Assembly (NCBI GenBank): GCA_964569085.1
Contig: CAZMTA010000017.1
Coordinates: 20,506-84,505 of the forward strand
Length of the DNA: 64,000 bases
DNA from: JAJCZZ01 sp964569085
GTDB taxonomy: Bacteria; Gemmatimonadota; Gemmatimonadetes; Longimicrobiales; Gaopeijiaceae
Direction of reading: 5' to 3'
Part shown: piece by piece, positions 26,127-34,777 of the stretch
Layout of the letters: each line of letters opens with the position of its first letter
Numbering within the stretch: the first letter of the stretch is position 1
Notes under the pieces: model-generated
Databases searched by the model: none
Told to the model about the DNA's origin: nothing
What the model saw: only the letters and a program-made list of their open reading frames with translations
Position numbers and translations under genes: made by a program

Positions 26127-27595
26127 CGATCTTTCCGAGACGCCCGAACGCCGTCCGACCTTTCCTCGCGGGTCTCATCCTGGCCCTGGCCGGGTGCGCC
26201 TCCGCCGCGCCGCCCGAAGCGGGGCAGGCCGAGGCGGACGCCGACGGCCGGAGCTGGCTGGCCGGGGACCACCACGTCCACAGCCGCTACAGCGTCGGAT
26301 GGGACTACGCCACCGATCCGCCCTCGCCCATCGTCGGGGGAGACGCCATCTACCCCATCCCCATGAACGCGCTCATGGGGCGCCGCCACGGGCTGAGCTG
26401 GATGGTCGCGACGGACCACGGCGGACCGGGGCACTCCCGGGTCAACTTCGAGCGGGCCTATCCCGAGTTCCTCGAGTCCCGCGAGGCCGTGCCGGACGTG
26501 GTCCAGTTCTGGGGCATGGAGTTCGACACGCCGGGGGCCGACCACTCCAGCCTCATCGTGCCCCACACCCACGACGAGGCGGACCACCTCCACGACATCG
26601 AGTCCCGCTTCGCCAAGCGGGACCCGTGGCCCGCCGACGACGGCCGGGACGCCGAGCCCTTCATGATCGAGGCGCTGGAGGCCATGGACGACCTGGAGGA
26701 CAAGCCCGTGGTCATCGCGAACCACCCGTCCCGCTCGGCCACGGGGCTGGGCGAGTACGGCCTCGACCGGCCCGCGGAGCTCCGGGACTGGAACGACGCC
26801 GCGCCGGAGATCGCGGTGGGCATGGCCGGCGCGCCGGGCCACCAGGCCGCCGCCATCGCCCCCGACGGCTCCCTGGAGGCGCGGCCCCGGGGGGGATACG
26901 GCCGCCACCCCACCATGGGCGGCTTCGACCAGATGACGGCCCGGCTAGGCGGGTTCTGGGACTCCATGCTCGGCGAGGGACGGCGGTGGTGGATCACCGC
27001 CAACTCCGACTCCCACGTCCACTGGCGGGAGGGCGGCTCCGACTTTTGGCCCGGCGAGTACTCCAAGACGTACGTCCGGGCCCGCCGCACCCACGAGGAC
27101 GTCCTGGCCGGCATCCGCGGCGGACGGGTCTTCGTCACCACGGGCGACCTGATCTCGGCTCTCGAGGTCAGGGTGGGCCCCGTGGGCGGGGCGGCCACCG
27201 CCCGCATCGGCGGGACGGCGGAGGTGGACGCCGGGACGGACGTGGCCGTGACGGTGCGCTTCCTGGACCCGGACACGGTCAACGCCCACGGGGACGACCC
27301 CTCGGTGGCCCGGGTGGACCTCATCGTGGGAGAGGTGACCGGACCGGTGGCCGACCGGAGCGCCGACACGAATCCCACCACCCGGGTGGCCGCGCGGTTC
27401 GGGCCTTCGGAGTGGACCCGGGAGGGGCGGTGGCGGACCGTCACCCACGTCCTGGAGGACGTCTCCGGTCCGCTCTACGTCCGGGTGCGGGGGACGAACG
27501 GCACCGAGGAGGAGCCGCTCCCGGATCCCGCCGGCGAGGACCCGTGGTCCGACCTCTGGTTCTACGGCAACCCGGTGTTCGTCGAGGTCCGGTAG
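26123..27595 (+). CDS. Lipoprotein with PHP-like metallohydrolase domain
   Basis: 490 aa. Signal peptide with lipobox LAGC (C25), then a PHP-type metal site: GDHHVHSRYS (H51, H53), MVATDHGG, a conserved GMEFDTPGADHSS, VIANHPSR and ITANSDSHVHW. These fit the CehA/PHP-like phosphoesterase superfamily; substrate unknown. The C-terminal part (about 350-490) is a beta domain. The lipobox puts it in the envelope, unlike cytoplasmic PHP proteins. It is inserted between xerC and hslV in an otherwise conserved gene block and overlaps xerC by four bases. A phosphodiesterase role is inferred from fold. Confidence 0.78.
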   Translation: MTIFPRRPNAVRPFLAGLILALAGCASAAPPEAGQAEADADGRSWLAGDHHVHSRYSVGWDYATDPPSPIVGGDAIYPIPMNALMGRRHGLSWMVATDHGGPGHSRVNFERAYPEFLESREAVPDVVQFWGMEFDTPGADHSSLIVPHTHDEADHLHDIESRFAKRDPWPADDGRDAEPFMIEALEAMDDLEDKPVVIANHPSRSATGLGEYGLDRPAELRDWNDAAPEIAVGMAGAPGHQAAAIAPDGSLEARPRGGYGRHPTMGGFDQMTARLGGFWDSMLGEGRRWWITANSDSHVHWREGGSDFWPGEYSKTYVRARRTHEDVLAGIRGGRVFVTTGDLISALEVRVGPVGGAATARIGGTAEVDAGTDVAVTVRFLDPDTVNAHGDDPSVARVDLIVGEVTGPVADRSADTNPTTRVAARFGPSEWTREGRWRTVTHVLEDVSGPLYVRVRGTNGTEEEPLPDPAGEDPWSDLWFYGNPVFVEVR

Positions 27596-27651
27596 GGCGG
27601 GGGCTTCCGGGCGGGCGGCGGCCCGCGGCGCCCGTCCGGATCGCGACGCCA

Positions 27652-27668
27652 TCTGCCAATTAGGCAGA
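27652..27668. promoter_or_regulatory. Dyad in AT-rich spacer before hslV
   Basis: TCTGCC-AATTA-GGCAGA is a perfect 6-bp-arm palindrome in the only AT-rich patch of the 148-base gap before hslV. It is followed by ATTCTGATTAGC, which could hold a -10 box. It may be an operator for the hslVU operon; no CIRCE element is present. Confidence 0.35.
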
Positions 27669-27743
27669 ATTCTGATTAGCTTTCTGGCCCCTCCCCGGCA
27701 CCCCCCGGGACGCCCCGAGGCGTTCCCCCCACCCCGGATCCGC

Positions 27744-28298
27744 ATGAGCCTTCCCGAAGTCCACGCCACCACCGTTCTCGCCGTCCGCAGGGACGGACGC
27801 GTCGCCATGGGCGGCGACGGCCAGGTCACCATGGGGGACACGGTGGTCAAGGGGAGCGCGCGGAAGGTGCGCTCGCTGAAGGACGGCTCGATCCTGGCGG
27901 GCTTCGCCGGCTCGGTGGCCGACGCCTTCACCCTCTTCGAGAAGCTCGAGGAGAAGCTGGAGCGCTACCCGGCCAACCTCACCAAGGCCGTGGTGGAGCT
28001 GGCCAAGGACTGGCGCACGGACCGGTACCTGCGGCGGCTGGACGCGCTGCTCACCGTGGCCGACGCCGACGCGCTCTTCCTCATCAGCGGGGACGGGAAC
28101 GTCATCCAGCCCGACGACGACATCCTGGCCATCGGCTCGGGCGGCAGCTACGCCCTGGCCGCGGCGAGGGCGCTGCGGGCCCACTCGGAGCTGGGGGCCA
28201 GGGAGATCGTGCGGGCCGCGCTGGAGATCGCCGGAGACATCTGCATCTATACGAACCAGGACATCGTGGTCCTGGAGCTGGGAGCTGACGAGGCATGA
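27744..28298 (+). CDS. hslV: HslV peptidase subunit of HslVU protease
   Basis: Proteasome-like threonine peptidase, 184 aa. The catalytic Thr is T9 in HATTVLAVRRDGRVAMGGDGQ, so an eight-residue propeptide must be removed, compared with just Met in E. coli. GDGQVTMGDTVVKGSARKVRSL and LLTVADADALFLISGDG are family motifs; GSGGSYALAAARAL near the C-terminus is standard. It forms a dodecamer capped by HslU, whose gene overlaps by four bases. Confidence 0.96.
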   Translation: MSLPEVHATTVLAVRRDGRVAMGGDGQVTMGDTVVKGSARKVRSLKDGSILAGFAGSVADAFTLFEKLEEKLERYPANLTKAVVELAKDWRTDRYLRRLDALLTVADADALFLISGDGNVIQPDDDILAIGSGGSYALAAARALRAHSELGAREIVRAALEIAGDICIYTNQDIVVLELGADEA

Positions 28299-29818
28299 CG
28301 ACCACCACGGACCCCCGCGCCCCCGTCGGCGCGGGCCAGGAGCCCCCGGCCTCGACCCCCGAGGAGGGCGACGAGGCCCCGGAGCGGTGGCTCGACGAGC
28401 TCACCCCCAAGGAGATCGTCCAGGAGCTGGACAAGTACATCGTGGGCCAGGACGAGGCCAAGAAGGCCGTGGCCATCGTCCTGCGCAACCGGTGGCGGCG
28501 CCAGCGCGTCGAGGAGGAGATGCGGGACGAGATCATCCCCAACAACCTCATCCTCATCGGCCCCACGGGCGTGGGGAAGACCGAGATCGCCCGGCGCATG
28601 GCCCGGCTGGCCGGCGCGCCCTTCATCAAGGTGGAGGCGTCGAAGTTCACCGAGGTGGGCTACGTGGGCCGGGACGTGGAGTCCATGATCCGGGACCTGG
28701 TGGACGTGGCCATCAACCTGGTCCGCGCCGAGCGCGAGGACGAGGTGGCGGACGAGGCCGAGGTCCGGGTGGAGGAGCGCCTCCTCGATCTCCTGCTGCC
28801 TCCCGTGGAGGGGCTGGAGGAGGAGCCTTCCGCGCCCGCCGCCGACGCCGGCGAGGGCTCCAGCGTCTTCATCGCCGGGCCGGGTGGCGTGGCCCCCTCC
28901 GAGGGGGAGGCCGGGGAGGAGACCCCGCGCTCCCGCCGCGCCCGCACCCGGGAGAAGCTCCGCAAGCTCCTCAAGGGCGAGAAGCTGGAGGAGCGGGAGG
29001 TGGAGGTCGAGATCCAGCAGTCGGCGTCCCTGGACGGCATGATGATGCCCATGGGGGGCGGCGACGGCATGGACTACAACTTCACCGAGATGCTCTCGGA
29101 GATGCTCCCCAAGAAGACCAAGCGTCGGACGGTGACCGTGTCCGAGGCGCGCCGCATCCTCCTCCAGGACGAGCTGGACAAGCTCGTGGACATGGACGAG
29201 GTGGTGAACGAGGCCCTCTACCGCACCGAGGAGATGGGCATCGTCTTCCTGGACGAGATCGACAAGATCGCCGGGGAGCGCGGGGGCATGGGGCCCGACG
29301 TGAGCCGCGAGGGCGTCCAGCGGGACATGCTCCCCATCGTGGAGGGGTCCACGGTCACCACGAAGTACGGCCTCATCCGCACCGACCACGTGCTCTTCAT
29401 CGCGGCCGGGGCCTTCCACGTCTCCAAGCCCTCGGACCTCATCCCCGAGCTCCAGGGACGCTTCCCCGTCCGGGTGGAGCTGAAGAACCTGGGCCGCGAG
29501 GACTTCGTGCGGATCCTGAAGGAGCCGCGGAACGCCCTCCTCGCCCAGTACGCCGCCCTGGTGGAGACCGAGGGCGCGGAGGTCCGTTTCCTCGACGACG
29601 GCGTGGAGGAGATCGCCCGCATCGCCGCGGACCTCAACGAGCGCATGGAGAACATCGGCGCCCGCCGCCTCCAGACCGTGATGACGACCCTCATGGAGGA
29701 CGTCCTCTTCGAGCTCCCGGACATCGACTCGTCGCCGCTGGTCGTGGACGCGGCCTTCGTCCGGTCCAGGCTGGACAAGGTGGCCGACGACGAGGACCTT
29801 CGGCGCTACATCCTCTGA
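28295..29818 (+). CDS. hslU: HslU ATPase/unfoldase of HslVU protease
   Basis: AAA+ unfoldase, 507 aa, about 60 longer than E. coli HslU. A 30-residue Pro/Glu-rich N-terminal extension precedes LTPKEIVQELDKYIVGQ. Walker A GPTGVGKTE; pore loop GYVGRDVES; a long charged I-domain with an extra insertion rich in Ala, Glu and Gly (about 165-210); Walker B IVFLDEIDKIA; sensor 1 LFIAAGAFH; C-terminal end RRYIL, close to the conserved tail that inserts into HslV. A weak hairpin (GAGC-CCCG-GCTC) follows in the gap to argF. Confidence 0.96.
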   Translation: MTTTTDPRAPVGAGQEPPASTPEEGDEAPERWLDELTPKEIVQELDKYIVGQDEAKKAVAIVLRNRWRRQRVEEEMRDEIIPNNLILIGPTGVGKTEIARRMARLAGAPFIKVEASKFTEVGYVGRDVESMIRDLVDVAINLVRAEREDEVADEAEVRVEERLLDLLLPPVEGLEEEPSAPAADAGEGSSVFIAGPGGVAPSEGEAGEETPRSRRARTREKLRKLLKGEKLEEREVEVEIQQSASLDGMMMPMGGGDGMDYNFTEMLSEMLPKKTKRRTVTVSEARRILLQDELDKLVDMDEVVNEALYRTEEMGIVFLDEIDKIAGERGGMGPDVSREGVQRDMLPIVEGSTVTTKYGLIRTDHVLFIAAGAFHVSKPSDLIPELQGRFPVRVELKNLGREDFVRILKEPRNALLAQYAALVETEGAEVRFLDDGVEEIARIAADLNERMENIGARRLQTVMTTLMEDVLFELPDIDSSPLVVDAAFVRSRLDKVADDEDLRRYIL

Positions 29819-29868
29819 CGTCCCGCGCCGGGCCGAGCCCCGGCTCGCATCCCTCGGACCGCCACGCC

Positions 29869-30777
29869 ATGACCGCGCCCTTCACGGACTTCGTCTCCAT
29901 CGCCGACCACGACCGGCCCACGCTCCTGGGGCTGCTGGAGCGGGCTCGCCGGTTGAAGGCGGGGGAGGAGACGGGAACGCCCCTGGTCGGGAAGAGCCTG
30001 GCCATGATCTTCCTCAAGAACTCGACCCGGACCCGGGTCTCCTTCGAGGTGGGCATGACCCAGCTGGGCGGCCACGCCCTCTTCCTCTCCGACTCGGCCA
30101 CCCAGATGGGGCGGGGCGAGCCCCTCCACGACACGGCCAAGGTCCTGTCGGGCTACGTGGACGGGATCATGATCCGGACCTTCTCCCACGCGGAGGTCGT
30201 GGAGCTGGCCGAGCACGCCAGCGTGCCCGTCGTCAACGGCCTCACGGACCTGGTCCACCCCTGTCAGGTCATGGCGGACCTCCAGACGGTCCAGGAGGAG
30301 TTCGGGCCGGACCTGGAGGGCGTGCCGGTGGCCTGGGTCGGCGACGGCAACAACATGGCCAACTCGTGGCTCAACGCCGCCGCCCGCCTCGGCTTCCCCC
30401 TCCGTCTGGCCTGCCCCGAGGGGTACGACCCGGATCCGGAGATCCTGGAGCGGGCCCGGGCCGCCACCGACGTGCTCCTCACCCGCGACCCCGGCGAGGC
30501 CGTCGAGGGCGCCCGGGTGGTCACCACCGACGTCTGGGCCTCCATGGGGCACGAGGGCCAGGTGGAGGAGCGGGAGCGGGCCTTCGCGGGCTACACCGTG
30601 GACGGGGCGCTCATGGACCGCGCCGACGCCGACGCGATCTTCCTGCACTGCCTCCCCGCCCACCGGGGCGAGGAGGTGGCCACCGAGGTCATCGACGGCC
30701 CCCGGTCCCGGATCTTCCCGGAGGCCGAGAACCGACTGCACATCCAGAAAGCCATCCTCGTGGAGCTTCTTTCATGA
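29869..30777 (+). CDS. argF: Ornithine carbamoyltransferase
   Basis: Makes citrulline from ornithine and carbamoyl phosphate (arginine synthesis). 302 aa. Carbamoyl-phosphate motif STRTRVSFE, HPCQ motif (LVHPCQVMADLQT), ornithine-side HCLPAHRG near the C-terminus. The complete HCLP motif supports OTCase rather than acetyl- or succinyl-ornithine variants. Start chosen at the ATG at 29869; the stop overlaps gcvT by four bases. Confidence 0.92.
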   Translation: MTAPFTDFVSIADHDRPTLLGLLERARRLKAGEETGTPLVGKSLAMIFLKNSTRTRVSFEVGMTQLGGHALFLSDSATQMGRGEPLHDTAKVLSGYVDGIMIRTFSHAEVVELAEHASVPVVNGLTDLVHPCQVMADLQTVQEEFGPDLEGVPVAWVGDGNNMANSWLNAAARLGFPLRLACPEGYDPDPEILERARAATDVLLTRDPGEAVEGARVVTTDVWASMGHEGQVEERERAFAGYTVDGALMDRADADAIFLHCLPAHRGEEVATEVIDGPRSRIFPEAENRLHIQKAILVELLS

Positions 30778-31889
30778 CCGACGCCGGGCTCAAGCGTACC
30801 CCCCTGTACGACCGCCACGCCGCCCTCGACGCCAAGCTCGTCCCCTTCGCCGGCTTCGAGATGCCGGTGCAGTACCCCACCGGGATCACCGCCGAGCACA
30901 AGGCCGTCCGGGAGACCGCGGGCCTCTTCGACGTGTCCCACATGGGGGAGTTCGACGTGCGGGGCCCCGACGCCCTGGAGCTGGTGCAGCTCCTGACCGT
31001 GAACGACGCCTCGAAGATCGAGGTGGGTCAGGCCCAGTACTCCGCGCTCTGCCGCCCCGACGGCGGGGTGATCGACGACCTTCTGGTCTACCGCTTCGAG
31101 GATCACTGGATGCTGGTGGTGAACGCCTCGAACCTGGAGAAGGACCTGGCCTGGATCCGGGACCACGTCCAGGACCGGGCGGTGGCGGTGGACGACCGTT
31201 CCGACGACACCGCGCTCCTGGCCCTCCAGGGCCCGGCGGCGCGGGAGATCCTCCGCCCCCTGGCCGACGTCGACGTGGACGACGTCCGCTACTACCGCTT
31301 CCTCGAGGGGAAGGTGGCCGGCCACCCGGCGGTGATCTCCGGGACCGGCTACACCGGCGAGGACGGGTTCGAGCTGTACGTGCCGGCTCCCGTGGCCGGG
31401 GAGATCTGGGACGCCCTCCTGGAGGAAGGGGCCGAGGACGGCCTCGTCCCCGCGGGCCTCGGCGCCCGGGACTCCCTCCGCCTGGAGATGGGCTACGCCC
31501 TCTACGGGAACGACCTGGACGAGGAGCACACGGCGCTGGAGTCCGGCCTCGGCTGGATCGTCAAGCTCGACAAGGGCGACTTCGTGGGGCGGGAGGCCCT
31601 GGCCGCCCAGAAGGAGGCGGGGGTCGAGCGGAAGCTCGTGGGCCTGCGCCTCACCGAGCGGGGCTTCCCGCGGCCGGGCTACGCCATCCTCGACGCCGCC
31701 GGCGAGGCCGTGGGGGAGGTCACCAGCGGCACGGTGAGCCCGTCGCTGGGCGAAGGGATCGCCATGGGATACGTCCCGGCGGAGCTGGCGGCCCCGGGCA
31801 CCGAGGTGGCCCTGGAGATCCGGGGCAAGCCCGTGGCGGCCGTGGTGCAGCGCCCGCCCTTCTACACCGACGGCTCCATCAAGCGCTGA
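30774..31889 (+). CDS. gcvT: Aminomethyltransferase, glycine cleavage T protein
   Basis: Transfers the methylene unit from aminomethyl-lipoyl H protein to tetrahydrofolate. 371 aa, usual length. Motifs: FAGFEMPVQY, GLFDVSHMGEF (folate-site Asp), YRFEDHWMLVVNASN, ISGTGYTGEDGFELYV, LGARDSLRLEMGYALYGND and a C-terminal beta-barrel with GEVTSGTVSPSLGEGIAMGYV. The other glycine-cleavage genes are not in the window. It is coupled to argF by ATGA overlap. Confidence 0.95.
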   Translation: MTDAGLKRTPLYDRHAALDAKLVPFAGFEMPVQYPTGITAEHKAVRETAGLFDVSHMGEFDVRGPDALELVQLLTVNDASKIEVGQAQYSALCRPDGGVIDDLLVYRFEDHWMLVVNASNLEKDLAWIRDHVQDRAVAVDDRSDDTALLALQGPAAREILRPLADVDVDDVRYYRFLEGKVAGHPAVISGTGYTGEDGFELYVPAPVAGEIWDALLEEGAEDGLVPAGLGARDSLRLEMGYALYGNDLDEEHTALESGLGWIVKLDKGDFVGREALAAQKEAGVERKLVGLRLTERGFPRPGYAILDAAGEAVGEVTSGTVSPSLGEGIAMGYVPAELAAPGTEVALEIRGKPVAAVVQRPPFYTDGSIKR

Positions 31890-31908
31890 GGGCCGGGGGA
31901 GGTCGCAC

Positions 31909-32442
31909 GTGACGGACGGGGACCCGATGGAGGTGGCGATCCTCACGGTGAGCGACGGGTGCTTCCACGGCACCCGCGAGGACCGGAGCGGCGGGCGGAT
32001 CGCCGCCTGGGCCGGAGAGCGGGGTCACCGGGTGGTGGACCGCCGGGTGGTCCCCGACGAGACCGCGTCCATCGTCCCCGTCCTCCTCGAGTGGTGCGAC
32101 GGGCTCGGGGCGGACCTCGTCCTCACCACCGGAGGGACCGGGGTCGCCCCGAGGGACGTGACTCCCGAGGCCACCCGGGCGGTGGTGGAGCGCCCCGTCC
32201 CCGGCCTGGCGGAGGAGCTCCGTCGACGGGGGCTGGCCTCCACCCCCTTCTCCCTCCTCTCCCGGGGGGAGGCGGGCATCCGCGGGCGCACCCTCATCGT
32301 GAACCTCCCGGGGAGCACCGGGGGCGTGAGCGACGGCCTGGAGGTCCTGGAGCCGGTCGTGGAGCACGCGGTGCGCCTCCTCCGGGGCGAGGACGCGCCC
32401 CACGACGCGCCGGCGCCCGACGCCGCCGGGGAGGCCTCGTGA
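31909..32442 (+). CDS. MogA/MoaB-type molybdopterin-binding protein
   Basis: 177 aa with GTG start. MoCF_biosynth fold: ILTVSDGCFHGTREDRSG at the N-terminus, LVLTTGGTGVAPRDVTPEA in the middle, and LIVNLPGSTGGVSDGLE, all standard for MogA (MPT adenylyltransferase) and MoaB. The sequence cannot separate MogA from MoaB by eye. An acidic Ala/Pro tail closes it. It overlaps the next regulator gene by four bases. Confidence 0.85.
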   Translation: MTDGDPMEVAILTVSDGCFHGTREDRSGGRIAAWAGERGHRVVDRRVVPDETASIVPVLLEWCDGLGADLVLTTGGTGVAPRDVTPEATRAVVERPVPGLAEELRRRGLASTPFSLLSRGEAGIRGRTLIVNLPGSTGGVSDGLEVLEPVVEHAVRLLRGEDAPHDAPAPDAAGEAS

Positions 32443-34112
32443 GCGACGACTCCCGGGTGCTGGTATCCACCCACGACCTCCAGCGCGCCGCCGGCCTGCG
32501 GGAGGCGTTCGGAGAGGCGGGCTACGAGACCGAGCTCGTGACGCCCGACGAGGACATCTCGGACCTGGACGCCGCCCTCCTGGTCCTGACCGGCGGGTTC
32601 GAGGAGGGGGACACCGCGCTGGCCCGACAGGGCCGCGACGCGCTCCGGGTGCCGGTGTTCGCGCTGGCCGGACGCGCCAACCTGGGCCCGGCCCAGCGGC
32701 CGGGCTTCGACGAGGTGTTCTCCGGGGACACCAGCCCCGCGGACGTGGCGCTGGTGGGGCGCACGGCCATCGAGCGCCGCCGCCTCCAGCGCATCACCGG
32801 GATCGTGGGAGAGACCGACGCCATCCGGGAGGCGCTGGAGCGGGTGGTCCAGATCGCGCCGGTGAACTCCACGGTCCTGGTCACCGGGGAGTCGGGCACC
32901 GGGAAGGAGCTGGTGGCCCGGGGCATCCACGCCCTCTCTCCGAGGCGCCACAAGCCCTTCATCGCGGTGAACGTGGCGGCCCTCTCCGAGACGCTCCTCG
33001 AGTCGGAGCTCTTCGGCCACGAGAAGGGTGCCTTCACCGGCGCGGTGGACTCGCGGAAGGGTCTCTTCGAGCTGGCCCACGGGGGCACGATCTTCCTCGA
33101 CGAGATCGGGGAGATGCCCCTGGCCACCCAGACCAAGCTCCTCCGGGTCCTGGAGCAGCGGGAGTTCCTGCGGGTGGGCGGCGAGGAGACCCGGAAGGTG
33201 GACGTGCGCATCATCACGGCCACCAACCAGGACCTCCGTCAGCTCGTGGCCATCGGCGAGTTCCGCCGGGACCTCTACTTCCGCCTGAACGTCCTCCAGA
33301 TCGAGCTTCCCCCCCTCCGGGAGCGCCGGGACGACATCCCCCTCCTGGTGGAGGCGTTCGTGAAGGAGGCCTCGGAGCGGCACGACCGCCGCTTCCCGGG
33401 GATCTCCTCCGAGGCCATGGAGACGCTCCGGGACTACGCCTGGCCCGGGAACGTCCGCGAGCTCCGCAACCTGGTGGAGTCCATGGTCGTGCTGGCTCCG
33501 GGGCGTCCCATCGAGCCCGCCGACATTCCCGGCGAGCTCCGGGGCGGCCGGGGGCGCACGCTGCTGCCCGCGCCGATCCCCCGGGCGAAGGGCGGCGAGG
33601 TCGGGCGCGCCGCCGACCTCCGTCCGGAGCTGGAGTTCATCTTCAAGACGCTGGTGGAGCTCCGGGTGGACATGGACGACCTCCGCCGGCAGTTCGAGGC
33701 GTACCGGGAGGAGGCTCCCTTCGTGGAGGCCCGGGCCATCCCGGTGTGGAGCAGCGGCGGAGAGGGCCGGGGCGACGCGGAGGGGGAGGGGAGCGTCCTC
33801 TTCCAGGTGGGCCCCTCCGGGGACGTGGAGGCGCGGGAGGCGGTGCGTTCCCGGGAGCCGGAGGAGGCCCCCGCCTCCGGAAACGGCTTCCCCAGCCACG
33901 AGGGGGACGGGGAGGGAGACGGGGCCGAGGACGGGGAGCCCGACGGCGAGGTGGTCTTCCGGCCCGGCATGACCATGGAGGAGATGGAGCGCCGGGCCAT
34001 CCAGGCCGCCCTGGCCAGCGTCGACGGGAACCGGCGGCGGGCCGCCGAGCTCCTGGGGATCGGCGAGCGGACGCTCTACCGGAAGATCTCCAAGTACGAC
34101 CTGGAGGCCTGA
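32439..34112 (+). CDS. Sigma54 activator with degenerate receiver domain
   Basis: 557 aa from the GTG overlapping the upstream stop. Residues 1-110 have a receiver-like strand/helix pattern, but the phospho-acceptor position reads LLVLTGGFEEG, with Thr instead of Asp, and the N-terminal acidic pair is missing (VLVSTHDLQ). This suggests a pseudo-receiver that is not phosphorylated. The AAA+ domain is complete: GESGTGKE, GAFTGA, GGTIFLDEIGE, and WPGNVRELRNLV. Between it and the Fis-type HTH (GNRRRAAELLGIGERTLYRKI) lies an unusually long acidic linker (about 375-505). Targets unknown; two sigma54-like sites in this window are candidates. Confidence 0.88.
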   Translation: MSDDSRVLVSTHDLQRAAGLREAFGEAGYETELVTPDEDISDLDAALLVLTGGFEEGDTALARQGRDALRVPVFALAGRANLGPAQRPGFDEVFSGDTSPADVALVGRTAIERRRLQRITGIVGETDAIREALERVVQIAPVNSTVLVTGESGTGKELVARGIHALSPRRHKPFIAVNVAALSETLLESELFGHEKGAFTGAVDSRKGLFELAHGGTIFLDEIGEMPLATQTKLLRVLEQREFLRVGGEETRKVDVRIITATNQDLRQLVAIGEFRRDLYFRLNVLQIELPPLRERRDDIPLLVEAFVKEASERHDRRFPGISSEAMETLRDYAWPGNVRELRNLVESMVVLAPGRPIEPADIPGELRGGRGRTLLPAPIPRAKGGEVGRAADLRPELEFIFKTLVELRVDMDDLRRQFEAYREEAPFVEARAIPVWSSGGEGRGDAEGEGSVLFQVGPSGDVEAREAVRSREPEEAPASGNGFPSHEGDGEGDGAEDGEPDGEVVFRPGMTMEEMERRAIQAALASVDGNRRRAAELLGIGERTLYRKISKYDLEA

Positions 34113-34127
34113 CGGGGGTCACCCCCG
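34113..34127. terminator. Short bidirectional hairpin between convergent genes
   Basis: CGGGGG-TCA-CCCCCG directly follows the regulator stop in a 26-base convergent gap. No T tract on either side; it could serve both transcripts. Confidence 0.4.
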
Positions 34128-34138
34128 GGGGATCCTCC

Positions 34139-34777
34139 TCAGCGCCCTCCGGGCGCCCGGGCGCGGGCCCGGGCCAGCTCGGCTTCCACCCGGGGACGGA
34201 TCACCGTCCACTCGGTGCTCTCCACGCTCCCGTAGCCGACGACGAGGCGGGACTGGAGATCCACCTCCGCGCCGAAGGCCAGGAGCGCCATCTCGGTCTC
34301 CCGCTGGTCCAGCCGCCGGTCGCCCCAGCCGGGGGTCAGGGGCAGGATCGCGTCGGGCCGGAGCCGCACCCCGCGGCTCACGAACACCAGGTTCTCGGGC
34401 TCGAAGCCCGTCCCCTGCTCCTCGGAGTAGAGCTGGACCAGGAAGAGGTCCGGGCGCTCCGCGCCGGTCTCCCGCTCCGCCCGCGGCAGGTGGGCGTCCA
34501 CCAGCCCCCGCAGCCGCCGGTAGGTGTCGGGCGCCGACGCCCGCAGCACGGGCTCCAGGAGCGGGGTGACCAGGAGCTGGAGGTCCCCCGACCGGAGGGA
34601 GATCGAGACCTGCTCCTGGCGGAGCGTCCCGTACCCCGGGGGCGGGAGGGGCAGGTCGGACCCGGTGTCTCCGATCCCGGCGTCGGGGAGGGGGCCGGAG
34701 CCCGGGGCCAGGGCGCACCCGGCCGTGGCGGCCATCAGGAGGGCGCCGGCCAGGCGCCGGAGGGCGTCGCCCCTCAT
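34139..34777 (-). CDS. Conserved-looking lipoprotein of unknown function
   Basis: 212 aa, not recognised. Lipobox ATAGC (C21) after a short signal peptide. The mature protein has no Cys; it contains a region with alternating beta strands (EQVSISLRSGDLQLLVTPLLEPVLR), RPDLFLVQLYSEEQGTGFEPE and a tail SRLVVGYGSVESTEWTVIRP, ending in an Arg/Ala-rich helix. The start overlaps the engB stop by four bases, so it is the last gene of the tig-clpPX-lon-engB transcript, an unusual place for an envelope protein. Confidence 0.72.
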   Translation of the reverse strand: MRGDALRRLAGALLMAATAGCALAPGSGPLPDAGIGDTGSDLPLPPPGYGTLRQEQVSISLRSGDLQLLVTPLLEPVLRASAPDTYRRLRGLVDAHLPRAERETGAERPDLFLVQLYSEEQGTGFEPENLVFVSRGVRLRPDAILPLTPGWGDRRLDQRETEMALLAFGAEVDLQSRLVVGYGSVESTEWTVIRPRVEAELARARARAPGGR

